Assembly: GCA_023663185.1 (NCBI GenBank)
Contig: JAMPHY010000001.1
Coordinates: forward strand, 559,926 to 623,925
Length of the DNA stretch: 64,000 nucleotides
Reading direction: 5' to 3'
Source of the DNA: Clostridiales bacterium
Lineage (GTDB): Bacteria; Bacillota; Clostridia; Lachnospirales; Lachnospiraceae
The translations under genes were made by a program, and so were the position numbers. Numbering within the stretch: position 1 is the stretch's first letter; each line of letters starts with the position of its first letter. The notes under the pieces are model-generated. The model was not told the DNA's origin, ran no database searches, and was given only the letters and a program-made list of their open reading frames with translations. This document shows, one piece after another, positions 1 through 9,680 of the stretch.

Positions 1-194
1 GCTGCATATGGAGTAGATTTCCTTGAACCTCTAAAACCAAGACCGCCTGCACTTGCCCAGCTTAACGCATTACCCTCGTTATCTGTCAAAGTAACGATAG
101 TATTGTTAAAAGAAGACTGAATATGTGCCTGTCCATGTTCAACGTTTTTCTTTACACGCTTTTTTGTCACTTTTTTTGCAACTTTTTTAGCCAT
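1..194 (-). CDS. rpsK: 30S ribosomal protein S11, N-terminal part (cut by window edge)
   Basis: Component of the small-subunit platform near the mRNA exit. The visible 64 residues begin with a Lys/Val-rich basic stretch and continue into the conserved S11 core ([18 protein letters not shown], then [20 protein letters not shown]). The remaining C-terminal half lies beyond position 1. It follows rpsM by 27 nt, which is the standard order in the alpha operon. Confidence 0.97.
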   Translation of the reverse strand, partial: MAKKVAKKVTKKRVKKNVEHGQAHIQSSFNNTIVTLTDNEGNALSWASAGGLGFRGSRKSTPYA

Positions 195-221
195 AATAAA
201 CTAACCTACTTTCTCATAAAA

Positions 222-590
222 TTATTTCTTCTTATTTGCAACTGTACGCTTAGGACCTTTTCTTGTTCTTGCATTGGTCTTTGTCTTCTGACCACGAACA
301 GGAAGTCCTTTCCTATGACGGATTCCTCTATAGCAGCCGATTTCTTGAAGTCTCTTGATATTTAAGGCAACTTCTCTTCTCAAATCACCTTCTACCATGT
401 AATCCTTATCAATTACTTCTGAAATCCTCTTTACTTCATCGTCCGTCAATTCTCTGACACGAGTGTCAGGATTAACATTTGCTGCCGCCAGAATTTTGTT
501 AGAGCTTACTCTGCCAATACCATAAATATATGTCAGACCAATCTCTACACGCTTCTCTCTGGGTAAGTCAACACCTGCAATACGAGCCAT
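222..590 (-). CDS. rpsM: 30S ribosomal protein S13
   Basis: Head protein of the small subunit that contacts the P-site tRNA and forms bridges to the 50S. The 122 residues start [14 protein letters not shown] and end in a basic tail ([19 protein letters not shown]), matching the family in length and ends. An ATG 15 nt upstream is in frame, but GGAGG lies 8 nt before the MARIAG start, so 590 is chosen. The gene lies between rpmJ and rpsK in the usual order. Confidence 0.97.
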   Translation of the reverse strand: MARIAGVDLPREKRVEIGLTYIYGIGRVSSNKILAAANVNPDTRVRELTDDEVKRISEVIDKDYMVEGDLRREVALNIKRLQEIGCYRGIRHRKGLPVRGQKTKTNARTRKGPKRTVANKKK

Positions 591-803
591 TTTCGTTTCC
601 TCCATTTCCTGTACAGCTTATTACTGTACTTTTGTTACTAATTGACTGGGGCATAGATAAATCATAACTTGCCCAACCGGACTTAATCCGGTCTTTCCAA
701 ACATGTGGTATCAAAAAGTAATCTCCTCTAGGCTCTTCCATCTATATAAATAGTCTGGACAAGAACCCCTTTCATCAACATTCAATATGACAAAAATCGG
801 GGA

Positions 804-917
804 TTAACCTTGTACCTGTTTGTGCTTTGGATTTTCACAGATAACTCTGATCTTTCCTTTTCTTTTAATGACTTTACATTTCTCGCAAATTGGTTTTACT
901 GATGATCTAACCTTCAC
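804..917 (-). CDS. rpmJ: 50S ribosomal protein L36 (GTG start)
   Basis: A 37-residue zinc-ribbon protein of the large subunit. The reading is [20 protein letters not shown] followed by a second Cys/His pair (ICENPKHKQ), so the C-x2-C...C-x4-H zinc site is intact. The start is GTG, preceded by GGAGGGTTTAAC. The roughly 200 nt between this gene and rpsM hold no evident gene. Confidence 0.95.
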   Translation of the reverse strand: MKVRSSVKPICEKCKVIKRKGKIRVICENPKHKQVQG

Positions 918-1027
918 GTTAAACCCTCCTTTCAAAAAAGACCGCTTTATATTATATCACGGAGGTACTACTCTTTCAAGTATTTATTTAACAAATTACC
1001 ATTATTTTTCCACTATTTTTCTTACTT

Positions 1028-1246
1028 TTATTTATCACGCCAGATAATTCTGCCTTTGGAAAGGTCATAAGGTGACAATTCTAAAGTTACCTTATCTCCC
1101 GGCAGGATACGGATAAAATTCTGACGCAGCTTACCGCTTATATGCGCTAATACTACGTGCCCGTTCTCCAATTCCACCTGAAACATTGTATTGGGTAACT
1201 TTTCAATAACTGTTCCTTCAATTTCAATTACATCGGCTTTTGACAT
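1028..1246 (-). CDS. infA: translation initiation factor IF-1
   Basis: An S1-like OB-fold protein that sits in the A site during initiation. The 72 residues ([20 protein letters not shown] ... [16 protein letters not shown]) match IF-1 from end to end and have the usual length. The gene starts 3 nt after the KOW gene stops, so the two are probably translated together. Confidence 0.97.
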   Translation of the reverse strand: MSKADVIEIEGTVIEKLPNTMFQVELENGHVVLAHISGKLRQNFIRILPGDKVTLELSPYDLSKGRIIWRDK

Positions 1247-1249
1247 CTG

Positions 1250-1540
1250 CTACCTCCCATTTTCCTCAACTATACTATCTGTCATATAAATCTTTATAAG
1301 CTTCCGGACTTCCACATCGCTTGCCAGACCATGTCTGACTTTTTCAGCCAAGTCTAAATCCGGACACTTTTTTATAATCTGGATATGTTTCTTATTCTTT
1401 TTCTTCGGTTTTGCCACTGTTCTTAATTTTCCGTCAGCTAAATATACATATTCAGCGTCTTCAGATATAATGACATAAACCAAGCCCTTATCATGTCCAG
1501 CCTTAGAGCTGGCAAGCATTCCTACCATACTAATAACCAT
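1250..1540 (-). CDS. KOW-domain RNA-binding protein (L14e-like)
   Basis: A small basic protein of about 96 residues with a KOW/SH3-like fold. Its N-terminal half (GMLASSKAGHDKGLVYVIIS) is the pattern seen in the L14e/L6e/L27e-like KOW proteins that Clostridia keep between map and infA. A Lys-rich segment (KPKKKNKKH) follows. The start at 1540 is chosen because GGGAAAGGGAC precedes it; an in-frame start further upstream would add 13 residues. The exact role is unknown, but its place inside the spc operon suggests a link to ribosomes. Confidence 0.82.
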   Translation of the reverse strand: MVISMVGMLASSKAGHDKGLVYVIISEDAEYVYLADGKLRTVAKPKKKNKKHIQIIKKCPDLDLAEKVRHGLASDVEVRKLIKIYMTDSIVEENGR

Positions 1541-1586
1541 GTCCCTTTCCCAGCCACGCATTCGGGCAATCAGGCACAAAATTGCG

Positions 1587-2342
1587 TTATGAATGGAGCG
1601 TCAGGATTTCCGGCTCGCCGTTTGTTACCAGAATCGTATTTTCATAATGCGCGGAATATTTGTTATCCGCCGTTACTACCGTCCACTCGTCATCAAGCCA
1701 CCTTACGTCTCCCGTGCCCATATTAATCATCGGCTCTATCGCCAACGTCATTCCCGGCTGTAAGAGCAGGCCTTTTTTCTTCTGTGCAAAATTAGGTATC
1801 TGCGGGTCCTCATGAAGCTTGGTTCCTATTCCGTGACCGACCAAATCCCTTACTATACCATAACCATGCGCTGTGACATATGCAGCTATGGCATTGGAAA
1901 TATCATAAAGATGATTCCCTGATTTTGCCATTTTAATACCTTCAAAGAAACTCTGTCTCGTTACGTCAATCAATCTCTGCGCTTCAGGACTGATATTACC
2001 CACAGCATATGTTCTTGCAGCGTCGGAATGATATCCTTTATAGATAAGTCCGGCATCTAAGCTGACGATATCTCCCTCTTTGAGTATATGGTCTTTACGC
2101 GGTATTCCATGCACCACCTCTTCATTAACGGACACACACACCGAAGCCGGAAATCCCTGATAATTCAAAAAATTAGGAATACAACCGCAGCCTCTTATCA
2201 GACTATTTGCAAGATTATCAATATACTTAGTGGATATCCCCGGACGGATAGCTTTCCCCAGCTCATTATGCACAATTTCAAGCAGTCTTCCCGCTTCACG
2301 CATCAACTCTATTTCTCTGCCTGATTTAATCGTAACAGCCAT
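1587..2342 (-). CDS. map: methionine aminopeptidase, type I
   Basis: Removes the initiator methionine from new proteins using two metal ions. The pita-bread fold ligands are visible: SLDAGLIYKGYHSDAARTYAV (two Asp), GHGIGTKLHEDP (His), and LAIEPMINMG with the last Glu in the C-terminal HYENTILVTNG. At 251 residues it is a standard type I enzyme without a zinc-finger extension. It lies between adk and the KOW gene. Confidence 0.97.
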   Translation of the reverse strand: MAVTIKSGREIELMREAGRLLEIVHNELGKAIRPGISTKYIDNLANSLIRGCGCIPNFLNYQGFPASVCVSVNEEVVHGIPRKDHILKEGDIVSLDAGLIYKGYHSDAARTYAVGNISPEAQRLIDVTRQSFFEGIKMAKSGNHLYDISNAIAAYVTAHGYGIVRDLVGHGIGTKLHEDPQIPNFAQKKKGLLLQPGMTLAIEPMINMGTGDVRWLDDEWTVVTADNKYSAHYENTILVTNGEPEILTLHS

Positions 2343-2388
2343 ATCGACTTATACCACCTTTCTGTTGAAAGAAGCCCTTAAGCAATTC

Positions 2389-3030
2389 TTACTCCAAAAT
2401 TGTAGTAATTGCGGTAAATACGTCCTTCATATCCACTGTACCGTCTACGGTCTTAAGCACGCCTTTTTTCGTATAGAACTCAATCAAAGGCTGTGTCTGC
2501 TTGTGATATACTTCAAGACGATTCTTAACCGTTTCTTCTTTATCGTCGTCACGCTGTACCAGCTCTTTACCGCATTTATCGCATATTCCTTCCTTTTTAG
2601 GCGGAACATGTTCTATATGGTATGTTGCGCCGCATGATAAACATGCGCGTCTTCCTGACATTCTTCTGATTATGTTTGTATCCGGTACGTCTACGTTAAT
2701 TGCATAGTCGATTTTTTCACCAAGCTCATTTAAGGCGTTATCCAGAACTTCCGCCTGCGGAATCGTTCTCGGAAAACCGTCCAGCACATAACCGTTCTTA
2801 CAGTCGTCCTTTGCCACACGGTCTAAAAGAATTTTCACCGTCAGCTCATCGGGAACCAACAAGCCCTTATCCATATATTTTTTTGCTTCTATTCCAAGTT
2901 CGGTGCCATTCTTAACATTTTCCCTGAAAATATCACCGGTTGAAATATGCGGTATGTTATATTTATCGGCAATCATCTGCGCCTGCGTGCCTTTTCCCGC
3001 TCCGGGCGCGCCTAACATTATAATCTTCAT
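2389..3030 (-). CDS. adk: adenylate kinase (zinc-binding lid)
   Basis: Converts ATP plus AMP to two ADP. The P-loop GAPGAGKGTQ is at the N-terminus and DGFPRTIPQA is the AMP-binding region. The lid contains CLSCGATYH ... CDKCGK, the four-Cys zinc site typical of Gram-positive Adk. Start at MKIIMLGAPG follows the family; an ATG 12 nt upstream is possible but sits only 2 nt from its GGG. It lies 107 nt downstream of secY. Confidence 0.96.
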   Translation of the reverse strand: MKIIMLGAPGAGKGTQAQMIADKYNIPHISTGDIFRENVKNGTELGIEAKKYMDKGLLVPDELTVKILLDRVAKDDCKNGYVLDGFPRTIPQAEVLDNALNELGEKIDYAINVDVPDTNIIRRMSGRRACLSCGATYHIEHVPPKKEGICDKCGKELVQRDDDKEETVKNRLEVYHKQTQPLIEFYTKKGVLKTVDGTVDMKDVFTAITTILE

Positions 3031-3137
3031 TTTAACAATCATATCCCTTTCTCAGCCTGTGAATTTATGTGCACAAGACATTTGTGATTTTTCAATTTAA
3101 GACACTCGAAGAATCGCCTGAGCGATTCTTCGTAGAT

Positions 3138-4451
3138 TTAATCATTTAAAAATCCCTTATAGTTACGTACCAGCATTTGAGATTCAAGCTGCTTTATGGT
3201 CTCCAAAACTACGCTCACAATAATGATTAAGCTTGTTCCGCCAAAAGATACGCTCGCCTTAAATATACCATTAAAGAAATACGGCAATACGCATACGATT
3301 GTAAGTCCGACAGCTCCGATAAAGATTATATAATTCAATATCTTACTCAGATAATCGCTGGTTGGCTTACCGGGACGTATACCCGGAATAAAACCGCCCT
3401 GCTTCTTCATATTCTCTGCCACCTCAAGCGGATTGAAGGTAATTGACGTATAGAAATATGCGAATAAAATAACCAGCACAATATATACAACCAATCCTAT
3501 AGAATAAACAGGTCTTTGCGGATCGCACCAATTATTTGAACTAAGTCCTCGCAAAATTTCAGCCCAAATTCCTGTTCCGCCGATATTGGCAAAAGAACAG
3601 ATAAATACCGGAATCTGCATTAAGGAAGATGCAAAGATAACCGGAATAACGCCGGAGGTATTGATTTTCAGCGGAATATTTGAAGCCGAACCGCCTACCA
3701 TCTTTCTGCCCTGCATTTTCTTAGCATACTGCACAGGTATCTTCCTTACGCCGTCATTTAATATTATTACAAGAACCACCATTCCAATAATAACCGCCAG
3801 TATAATTATGGCTGCTACAACCGCTTTGGCAATCGGTTTGTTCAGAACGAACTGTTCAAACAAGGTAGCGATATCCTGAGGCATACGTGAAAGAATATTG
3901 ATTGTCAGCACTATGGAAATACCGTTTCCAATACCCTTTTCCGTAATTCTTTCGCCAATCCACATAAGGAATGCACTTCCTGCCGTAAGCGCTGCCACGA
4001 CTGTAATAATGCTGAATACATTATAGACTTCAAGCAGTCCCTGACGACCGAAGCCAATCGCCATAGCCGACGATTCCAATAGAGCAAGTCCGATAGTTAC
4101 ATAACGTGTAATCGACGCAATTTTCTTTCTTCCATCTTCTCCGTCTTTCTGCATCTCCTCCAGCTTCGGAATTGCAATAGTAAGAAGCTGCATAATAATG
4201 GAAGACGTAATATACGGAGTAATATTCAATGCAAGAATGGACATATTCAAAAATGAACCGCCTGTAAAAGCATCAAAAAAGTTAAAGGCATCTCCGGTCT
4301 GCTGTGCGAACCATCTTGCGAAATAAGTCCTGTCAACGCCGGGAACCGGCAACTGTGAGCCAAGACGAATCACAACCAACATCATAAATGTAAAGAAAAT
4401 TTTCGTCCTTATTTCTTTAATTTTGAAAGCATTTTTTAGGGTAGTAAACAT
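3138..4451 (-). CDS. secY: Sec translocase channel subunit SecY
   Basis: The pore-forming subunit of the general protein-export channel in the cytoplasmic membrane. The 437 residues show ten hydrophobic segments. Family landmarks are the N-terminal FTTLKNAFKIKEIRTKI, GSQLPVPGVD, the plug-region GGSFLNMSILALNITPYI, and the cytosolic loop KPTSDYLSKIL. The start ATG overlaps the rplO stop by 1 nt, so translation is coupled to L15. Confidence 0.97.
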   Translation of the reverse strand: MFTTLKNAFKIKEIRTKIFFTFMMLVVIRLGSQLPVPGVDRTYFARWFAQQTGDAFNFFDAFTGGSFLNMSILALNITPYITSSIIMQLLTIAIPKLEEMQKDGEDGRKKIASITRYVTIGLALLESSAMAIGFGRQGLLEVYNVFSIITVVAALTAGSAFLMWIGERITEKGIGNGISIVLTINILSRMPQDIATLFEQFVLNKPIAKAVVAAIIILAVIIGMVVLVIILNDGVRKIPVQYAKKMQGRKMVGGSASNIPLKINTSGVIPVIFASSLMQIPVFICSFANIGGTGIWAEILRGLSSNNWCDPQRPVYSIGLVVYIVLVILFAYFYTSITFNPLEVAENMKKQGGFIPGIRPGKPTSDYLSKILNYIIFIGAVGLTIVCVLPYFFNGIFKASVSFGGTSLIIIVSVVLETIKQLESQMLVRNYKGFLND

Positions 4452-4891
4452 TACATCACCTCTGCTGTTCCACCAAGCGCCTCGATTTTTTCCTTTGCAG
4501 AAGCGCTAAAGGCATTAACCTTTACATCGAGCTTCTTAGTCAATTCTCCATTTCCGAGTATTTTAACTCCGTCACGTGGGTTTTTGATTATCCTCTTCTC
4601 TATTAATGCGTTCACATCAACTGTCGCACCGTTATCGAATACCTCAAGCGCGCTTAAATTGATTGCAACTATATCTTTAGAGTTCCTGCACTTAAATCCT
4701 CTCTTAGGAAGACGTCTGTACAAAGGCATCTGACCGCCTTCAAAGCCTACTCTAGGCGCGCCTGAACGAGCCTTCTGTCCTTTATGGCCTTTGCCGGCTG
4801 TCTTTCCGTTTCCTGAACCATGTCCACGACCTCTTCTAAAATTATCACTGTGTTTGGAACCTTCTGCAGCTCTTAAATTTGATAATTCCAT
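4451..4891 (-). CDS. rplO: 50S ribosomal protein L15
   Basis: A large-subunit assembly protein. The Gly/Arg-rich N-terminal half ([20 protein letters not shown], then [25 protein letters not shown]) is diagnostic of L15, and 146 residues is the usual length. It lies between rpmD and secY, as in nearly all Firmicutes. Confidence 0.97.
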   Translation of the reverse strand: MELSNLRAAEGSKHSDNFRRGRGHGSGNGKTAGKGHKGQKARSGAPRVGFEGGQMPLYRRLPKRGFKCRNSKDIVAINLSALEVFDNGATVDVNALIEKRIIKNPRDGVKILGNGELTKKLDVKVNAFSASAKEKIEALGGTAEVM

Positions 4892-4923
4892 CTTATTAGC
4901 TATGCTCCTTTCCCTAACGAATG

Positions 4924-5322
4924 TTATGCTTCTTCAACCTTAATCATATGTCTTACTTTCTGAATCTGTCCTCTTGTTGCACCGTTATCAGGTAATTCAA
5001 CTGTCTGACCGATTTTTCTAAGTCCCATCGCCGCTATTGTTGCTCTTGTCTTCGGGACCTGACCGATTGTAGATTTAATCAAAGTTATTTTAATTTTACT
5101 TGTATTAGCAGCTTTTGCAGGTTTCTCAGCTTTAGCCGTTTTTGTGGTTTTAGCTGCGCTTTCAGCTTTGACTTCCTTTTCAGCTTTAGCTGCTTTTTCC
5201 GTCTTAGCAGCTTCCTTTGCTGCAGGCGCTTTTGTTGTCTTAGCGGCTTTTTCTGTTTTAGTCGTCTTTGCTGTTTCAGCTTTCTTTTCTGTTGTAGCTG
5301 CTTTCGCTGTTTTTTCTGCCAT
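4924..5322 (-). CDS. rpmD: 50S ribosomal protein L30 with long Lys/Ala/Thr-rich N-terminal extension
   Basis: The last ~55 residues ([20 protein letters not shown] ... [19 protein letters not shown]) form a normal L30, a protein that is usually about 60 residues long. About 75 residues precede it, made almost only of K, A, T and E in repeats such as KTEKAAK and KAEK. No stop interrupts the frame. The only good ribosome binding site (AAAGGAG, 8 nt from ATG) lies at 5322, before the extension, so the extension is probably translated. It resembles the disordered AK-rich tails of nucleic-acid-binding proteins. Confidence 0.9.
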   Translation of the reverse strand: MAEKTAKAATTEKKAETAKTTKTEKAAKTTKAPAAKEAAKTEKAAKAEKEVKAESAAKTTKTAKAEKPAKAANTSKIKITLIKSTIGQVPKTRATIAAMGLRKIGQTVELPDNGATRGQIQKVRHMIKVEEA

Positions 5323-5347
5323 CTTTTTTCTCCTTTCCAAACGTGCC

Positions 5348-5857
5348 CTATGACGTAACTTCTTCTATAGATTTGCCACGGTTCCTAGCTACCTCTTCAG
5401 GAGTTTTTAACTGGCTCAGTCCCGCGATTGTCGCAAGTACTACATTCTGCTTGTTGTTGGAGCCTAAGGATTTTGTCCTAATATTTGAAATACCTGCAAG
5501 TTCGCACACAACACGCGCCGGTCCGCCGGCGATAATACCTGTACCTTCCGGAGCTCTTTTGAGCAATACAGAAGCTGAACCAAATTTTCCTATAAAATCA
5601 TGTGTAATACTGTGGTTATCATCTAACGCTACCGAAACTAAATGCTTAATTGCATCTTCTTTTCCTTTACGAATAGCTTCCGGAATTTCAGTTGCTTTTC
5701 CCAGACCAGCTCCAACATGACCATTGCTGTCGCCTACGACTACCAGAGCAGTGAAACGGAAGTTACGACCACCCTTTACAACCTTGGTAACACGCTTAAT
5801 AGTTACAACTTTTTCAGTCAATTCTAACTGACTGGCATCAATGATTGTACGTCTCAT
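5348..5857 (-). CDS. rpsE: 30S ribosomal protein S5
   Basis: A small-subunit protein at the mRNA entry channel, important for decoding accuracy. It contains the double-stranded-RNA-binding-like N-terminal domain ([39 protein letters not shown]) and the C-terminal domain ([19 protein letters not shown]). Its 169 residues are the standard length. It lies between rplR and rpmD. Confidence 0.97.
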   Translation of the reverse strand: MRRTIIDASQLELTEKVVTIKRVTKVVKGGRNFRFTALVVVGDSNGHVGAGLGKATEIPEAIRKGKEDAIKHLVSVALDDNHSITHDFIGKFGSASVLLKRAPEGTGIIAGGPARVVCELAGISNIRTKSLGSNNKQNVVLATIAGLSQLKTPEEVARNRGKSIEEVTS

Positions 5858-5875
5858 GTGATTATGTCTCCCCTC

Positions 5876-6244
5876 CTAAAATTCTAATCCGGCTTCTCTG
5901 GCTGCCTCAGCTAACGCCTTAACTTTACCATGATATATATAGCCGCCTCTGTCAAAAACAACTGCCTTTATGCCTTTTTCAAGCGCTCTCTTGGCAATTA
6001 CCGTTCCTACATATGCTGCTGCATCAACGTTATTGGTTTTTTCAATTTCAGCACTTACACCTTTTTCAAGTGTAGACGCTGCAACTAATGTCTTTCCAAC
6101 TGTATCGTCAATAATTTGAGCATACATATGATTATTACTTCTGAATACAGCCAAACGCGGTCTTTGCGCAGTTCCGCTCAAATGGTTACGCATTCTTCTG
6201 TGTTTCTTAACACGAATTTTTTGTCTTGATTCTTTTCTAACCAT
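5876..6244 (-). CDS. rplR: 50S ribosomal protein L18
   Basis: Binds 5S rRNA in the central protuberance. The basic N-terminus ([20 protein letters not shown]) and the core ([40 protein letters not shown]) are typical. Start at 6244 gives 122 residues with AAGGAG 9 nt upstream; an ATG two codons earlier is also possible. Confidence 0.96.
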   Translation of the reverse strand: MVRKESRQKIRVKKHRRMRNHLSGTAQRPRLAVFRSNNHMYAQIIDDTVGKTLVAASTLEKGVSAEIEKTNNVDAAAYVGTVIAKRALEKGIKAVVFDRGGYIYHGKVKALAEAAREAGLEF

Positions 6245-6264
6245 CTTCATACTCTCCTTATCTG

Positions 6265-6807
6265 TTATTTCTTACCAGTCTTACCAACTTTACGTCTGAT
6301 TGTCTCATCAGCATATTTAATGCCCTTGCCCTTATAAGGCTCCGGTCTTCTCTTATCTCTGATATCAGCAGCGAATTGGCCAACTTTTTCTTTATCAATA
6401 CCCTTAACAATTATAACGTTCTGTCCTTCTACAACAGTCTCAACGCCTTCCGGATCCGTCATTTCAACCGGGTGTGAATAACCCAGATTCAATGTCAGAA
6501 CCTTGCCTGATTTAGACGCCCTATAACCGACACCGTTGACTTCCAGCTTCTTTTCAAAACCTTCTGTAACGCCGATTACCATGTTATTGAGCAATGACCT
6601 TGTCAGACCGTGAAAAGATTTCATTCTCTTCAAATCATTAGGTCTTGATACTACTACTTGCGCACCTTCTGCCTTGATTTCCATCTCAGCCGGGAACACT
6701 CTTTCCAGAGTTCCCTTAGGACCTTTTACAGTCACTTTATTATTTTCTGCAACTTCTACGGTTACTCCCGCTGGAATTGCGATTGGCATTCTTCCTATAC
6801 GTGACAT
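6265..6807 (-). CDS. rplF: 50S ribosomal protein L6
   Basis: A two-domain large-subunit protein near the GTPase-associated centre. It starts [19 protein letters not shown] and ends in [20 protein letters not shown] plus a basic tail, which is the L6 signature. Its 180 residues are the expected length. It lies between rpsH and rplR in the spc operon. Confidence 0.97.
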   Translation of the reverse strand: MSRIGRMPIAIPAGVTVEVAENNKVTVKGPKGTLERVFPAEMEIKAEGAQVVVSRPNDLKRMKSFHGLTRSLLNNMVIGVTEGFEKKLEVNGVGYRASKSGKVLTLNLGYSHPVEMTDPEGVETVVEGQNVIIVKGIDKEKVGQFAADIRDKRRPEPYKGKGIKYADETIRRKVGKTGKK

Positions 6808-6845
6808 GCCCGTACCCTCCTAATTTTATTTGTGTTTATTTGGCT

Positions 6846-7247
6846 TTACCATACGAAAGCCAGAACTTCTCCGCCTACCTGAAGTTCTCTTGCCTTCTTG
6901 TCTGTCATAACTCCCTTGTTTGTAGAGATTATTGCAATACCAAGACCGCCAAGAACCTTCGGTAAATCCTCTTTACCAACATACAAACGAAGTCCCGGTT
7001 TAGAAATTCTCTTAAGTCCGGAAATAATTCTATCGTTCTTATCCTCACCATACTTCAATGTAATATGGATTGTTTTGAAGCTTCCGTCTTCAATTATATC
7101 GAATTTCTTAATATAACCCTCATCTAACAAAATCTGTGCAATCGCCAGTTTCATCTTAGATGACGGTACATCTACTGTATCATGCTTTGCAGTAATTGCA
7201 TTACGGATTCTTGTAAGCATATCTGCAATAGGATCGCTCATTGTCAT
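6846..7247 (-). CDS. rpsH: 30S ribosomal protein S8
   Basis: A primary 16S rRNA-binding protein. In other bacteria it also represses the spc operon. Family hallmarks are [20 protein letters not shown] at the N-terminus and [20 protein letters not shown] ... GGEVLAFVW at the C-terminus. Its 133 residues are standard. GGAGG precedes the start by 8 nt. Confidence 0.97.
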   Translation of the reverse strand: MTMSDPIADMLTRIRNAITAKHDTVDVPSSKMKLAIAQILLDEGYIKKFDIIEDGSFKTIHITLKYGEDKNDRIISGLKRISKPGLRLYVGKEDLPKVLGGLGIAIISTNKGVMTDKKARELQVGGEVLAFVW

Positions 7248-7293
7248 TTGAATTGCCTCCTTCTTAATTTTAATCCTTCCTTAGCCCGCGGCT

Positions 7294-7479
7294 TTACCAA
7301 CTAGCTTTGCGAACGCCGGGAATCTGACCTTTATATGCTAACTCACGGAAGCAAATTCTGCAAATTCCGTATTTTCTTAAATAAGCATGTGGACGACCAC
7401 AGATTTTGCAACGGCTGTATTCTCTTGTAGAGAATTTAGGTTTACGCTGCTGTTTTATCTTCATTGCTGTCTTAGCCAT
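7294..7479 (-). CDS. rpsN: 30S ribosomal protein S14, zinc-binding type (type Z)
   Basis: The 61-residue short form of S14 with an intact zinc ribbon ([20 protein letters not shown], four Cys). This is the version usual in Clostridia, in contrast to the longer zinc-free form induced by zinc starvation in some Firmicutes. It lies between rplE and rpsH. Confidence 0.96.
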   Translation of the reverse strand: MAKTAMKIKQQRKPKFSTREYSRCKICGRPHAYLRKYGICRICFRELAYKGQIPGVRKASW

Positions 7480-7493
7480 GAATTTACCTCCTT

Positions 7494-8033
7494 TTATTTT
7501 GCGAATGGCATATTGAACAATCTTAATAATTCACGAGCTTCTTCATCGGTTTTGGCTGTTGTTACGATAATAACGTCCATGCCTCTTACCTTATCAATCT
7601 TATCATACTCTATTTCAGGGAAAATAAGCTGTTCCTTAATTCCTAAAGCATAATTTCCTCTGCCGTCAAAAGAGTTAGGATTTACACCTCTAAAGTCACG
7701 CACACGAGGAAGCGCAAGATTTACCAAACGGTCAAGGAACTCATACATCTTATCTCCACGAAGAGTTGTCTTGCAGCCTATTGCCTGACCTTCTCTTATT
7801 TTGAAGTTTGCAATAGAGTTCTTAGCTTTGGTAATGACTGCTTTCTGTCCCGTGATTGTTTCCATATCACTTACTGCGGATTCCAAAACTTTTGCATTTT
7901 CTTTCGCCTCACCAACGCCCATGTTGATTACGATCTTTTCAAGTTTCGGAACTTCCATGACATTTTTATAGCCAAACTTCTTGATCATGGCGTCCATGAT
8001 CTCGTCTTTATACATATCTTTAAGCCTACTCAA
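7494..8033 (-). CDS. rplE: 50S ribosomal protein L5
   Basis: Binds 5S rRNA and contacts the P-site tRNA. The 179 residues show the L5 pattern [36 protein letters not shown] and [20 protein letters not shown]. It follows rplX by 24 nt and precedes rpsN by 14 nt. Confidence 0.97.
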   Translation of the reverse strand: MSRLKDMYKDEIMDAMIKKFGYKNVMEVPKLEKIVINMGVGEAKENAKVLESAVSDMETITGQKAVITKAKNSIANFKIREGQAIGCKTTLRGDKMYEFLDRLVNLALPRVRDFRGVNPNSFDGRGNYALGIKEQLIFPEIEYDKIDKVRGMDVIIVTTAKTDEEARELLRLFNMPFAK

Positions 8034-8057
8034 CTTTTTAGACCTCCTTCCTTAGAA

Positions 8058-8369
8058 TCAATCAACGATGTCGCCTGTGGATTTTGCGAAACGGACTTTT
8101 TTGCCGTTTTCAACTTTAAAACCAATCCTTGTCGGCTTTCCTTTGTGTACATACATAACATTGGAAATATCAATTGGAGCTTCTTTCTGAACAATACCAC
8201 CGTTCTGATTAGCCGCCGAAGGTTTTTCATGCTTTGTTATCTTATTGATTCCTTCAACCAAAACCCTTCCGGTTTTTCTGTCTATGGAAATAACTTTGCC
8301 TTCCTTGTCTTTGTCTTTACCGGCAATTACTTTAACAGTATCGCCTTTTTTAATCTTTAATGTTGACAT
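8058..8369 (-). CDS. rplX: 50S ribosomal protein L24
   Basis: An assembly-initiator protein with a KOW motif (IKKGDTVKVIAGKDKDKEGK) at its N-terminus. The core continues NKITKHEKPSAANQNGGIVQ and PIDISNVMYV. Its 103 residues are standard. It lies between rplN and rplE. Confidence 0.97.
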   Translation of the reverse strand: MSTLKIKKGDTVKVIAGKDKDKEGKVISIDRKTGRVLVEGINKITKHEKPSAANQNGGIVQKEAPIDISNVMYVHKGKPTRIGFKVENGKKVRFAKSTGDIVD

Positions 8370-8380
8370 ACCGGCACCTC

Positions 8381-8749
8381 CTATAATACTTCCGGAGCCA
8401 GTGAAACAATTTTCATAAACTGTTTATCACGAAGCTCTCTTGCTACTGGTCCAAAAATACGGGTTCCTCTTGGAGTCTTATCATCTTTGATGATAACAGC
8501 AGCATTTTCGTCAAATCTGATATATGAACCGTCTTTACGGCGTGCGCCTTTTACAGTACGCACAACTACGGCTTTTACAACATCGCCTTTTTTTACAACA
8601 CCGCCCGGTGTTGCATCTTTAACAGTAGCAACGATAATATCGCCAATGCGTGCATATCTTCTTGTAGATCCACCCATGACTCTGATACACAGAAGCTCTT
8701 TAGCACCGGTATTGTCAGCTACTTTAAGTCTGCTTTCCTGTTGAATCAT
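8381..8749 (-). CDS. rplN: 50S ribosomal protein L14
   Basis: A subunit-interface protein that forms intersubunit bridges. The 122 residues run [20 protein letters not shown] ... [15 protein letters not shown] ... [10 protein letters not shown], matching the family end to end. It is the first gene after the S17 end of the S10 part of the cluster. Confidence 0.97.
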   Translation of the reverse strand: MIQQESRLKVADNTGAKELLCIRVMGGSTRRYARIGDIIVATVKDATPGGVVKKGDVVKAVVVRTVKGARRKDGSYIRFDENAAVIIKDDKTPRGTRIFGPVARELRDKQFMKIVSLAPEVL

Positions 8750-8774
8750 ACTACCTTTCTCCTTCTCTTTATTG

Positions 8775-9029
8775 CTATTTTACCTTTTCAACAATCTCAA
8801 CAAGTCTCCATCTCTTATCCTTAGATAAAGGTCTTGTTTCCATTACTTTAACGGTATCTCCAATGCTGCACTCATTCTTTTCATCATGCGCTTTCAGCTT
8901 ATAGGTTCTCTTTACGATTTTGCCGTAAAGTGGATGCTTAACATGGTCTTCAATCGCTACAACAATTGTCTTATCCATCTTATTACTGGTTACTTTACCA
9001 GTACGGGTTTTTCTCAAATTTCTTTCCAC
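8775..9029 (-). CDS. rpsQ: 30S ribosomal protein S17
   Basis: An OB-fold protein that binds 16S rRNA early in assembly. The 84 residues contain [20 protein letters not shown] and [20 protein letters not shown], both typical. It lies between rpmC and rplN. Confidence 0.97.
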   Translation of the reverse strand: MERNLRKTRTGKVTSNKMDKTIVVAIEDHVKHPLYGKIVKRTYKLKAHDEKNECSIGDTVKVMETRPLSKDKRWRLVEIVEKVK

Positions 9030-9043
9030 GACTCATTCTCCTT

Positions 9044-9253
9044 TCAGTTAGCTGCTTTTGCTTTCTGCGTAATCACCGTCTGGATTCTCGCAATGTTTCT
9101 TCTTACATCTTTGATTCTTGCCGTATTGTCTAACTGATTTGTTGCGTTCTGGAATCTCAAATTGAAAAGTTCTTTCTTAGCATCTACCAGTGCCTGTGCT
9201 AATTCTGCATCTGATTTTTTCTGCAAATCTTCTACATACTTATTAGTTTTCAT
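9044..9253 (-). CDS. rpmC: 50S ribosomal protein L29
   Basis: A helical hairpin protein at the polypeptide exit tunnel, part of the docking site for targeting factors. The sequence includes [17 protein letters not shown] and [18 protein letters not shown]. Start at [10 protein letters not shown] is chosen because GGCGG lies just upstream; the longer frame runs into rplP. The start overlaps the rplP 3' end by 11 nt. Confidence 0.95.
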   Translation of the reverse strand: MKTNKYVEDLQKKSDAELAQALVDAKKELFNLRFQNATNQLDNTARIKDVRRNIARIQTVITQKAKAAN

Positions 9254-9680
9254 TTGATACACCGCCTTCCAAGTCTGCTTTAGAAACTATTTTACATTTA
9301 CATGGAAGCTTATGTGTTGCAAGACGCAATGCCTCTTTAGCAACTTCTTCATTCACTCCTGCTATTTCAAACATTACGCGCCCCGGTTTAACAACCGCTA
9401 CCCAGTATTCAAGAGTACCTTTTCCGGAACCCATACGTGTTTCTGCCGGCTTAGCCGTTACCGGTTTATCCGGGAAAATTTTAATCCAGACTTTACCTCC
9501 ACGCTTAACATAACGTGTTATCGCAATACGTGCTGCTTCAATCTGGTTAGATTTAATCCAGCATGGCTCCATTGCTACAATACCCCACTCGCCGTAGGTA
9601 ATTGTATTGCCGCGGGAAGCTTTACCTCTCATGGAACCGCGGAATTGTTTACGACGTTTTACTCTCTTTGGCATTAACAT
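9243..9680 (-). CDS. rplP: 50S ribosomal protein L16
   Basis: A central-protuberance protein needed for peptidyl-transferase function. It starts [20 protein letters not shown] and contains [20 protein letters not shown] and [20 protein letters not shown]. Its 145 residues are standard. The ATG shares a base with the rpsC stop. Confidence 0.97.
   Translation of the reverse strand: MLMPKRVKRRKQFRGSMRGKASRGNTITYGEWGIVAMEPCWIKSNQIEAARIAITRYVKRGGKVWIKIFPDKPVTAKPAETRMGSGKGTLEYWVAVVKPGRVMFEIAGVNEEVAKEALRLATHKLPCKCKIVSKADLEGGVSNEN

Noticed and set aside
5144-5353. Plus-strand Ala/Leu/Phe/Val-rich frame
   Set aside because: It is antisense of the AK-repeat extension of L30 and has no start signals.
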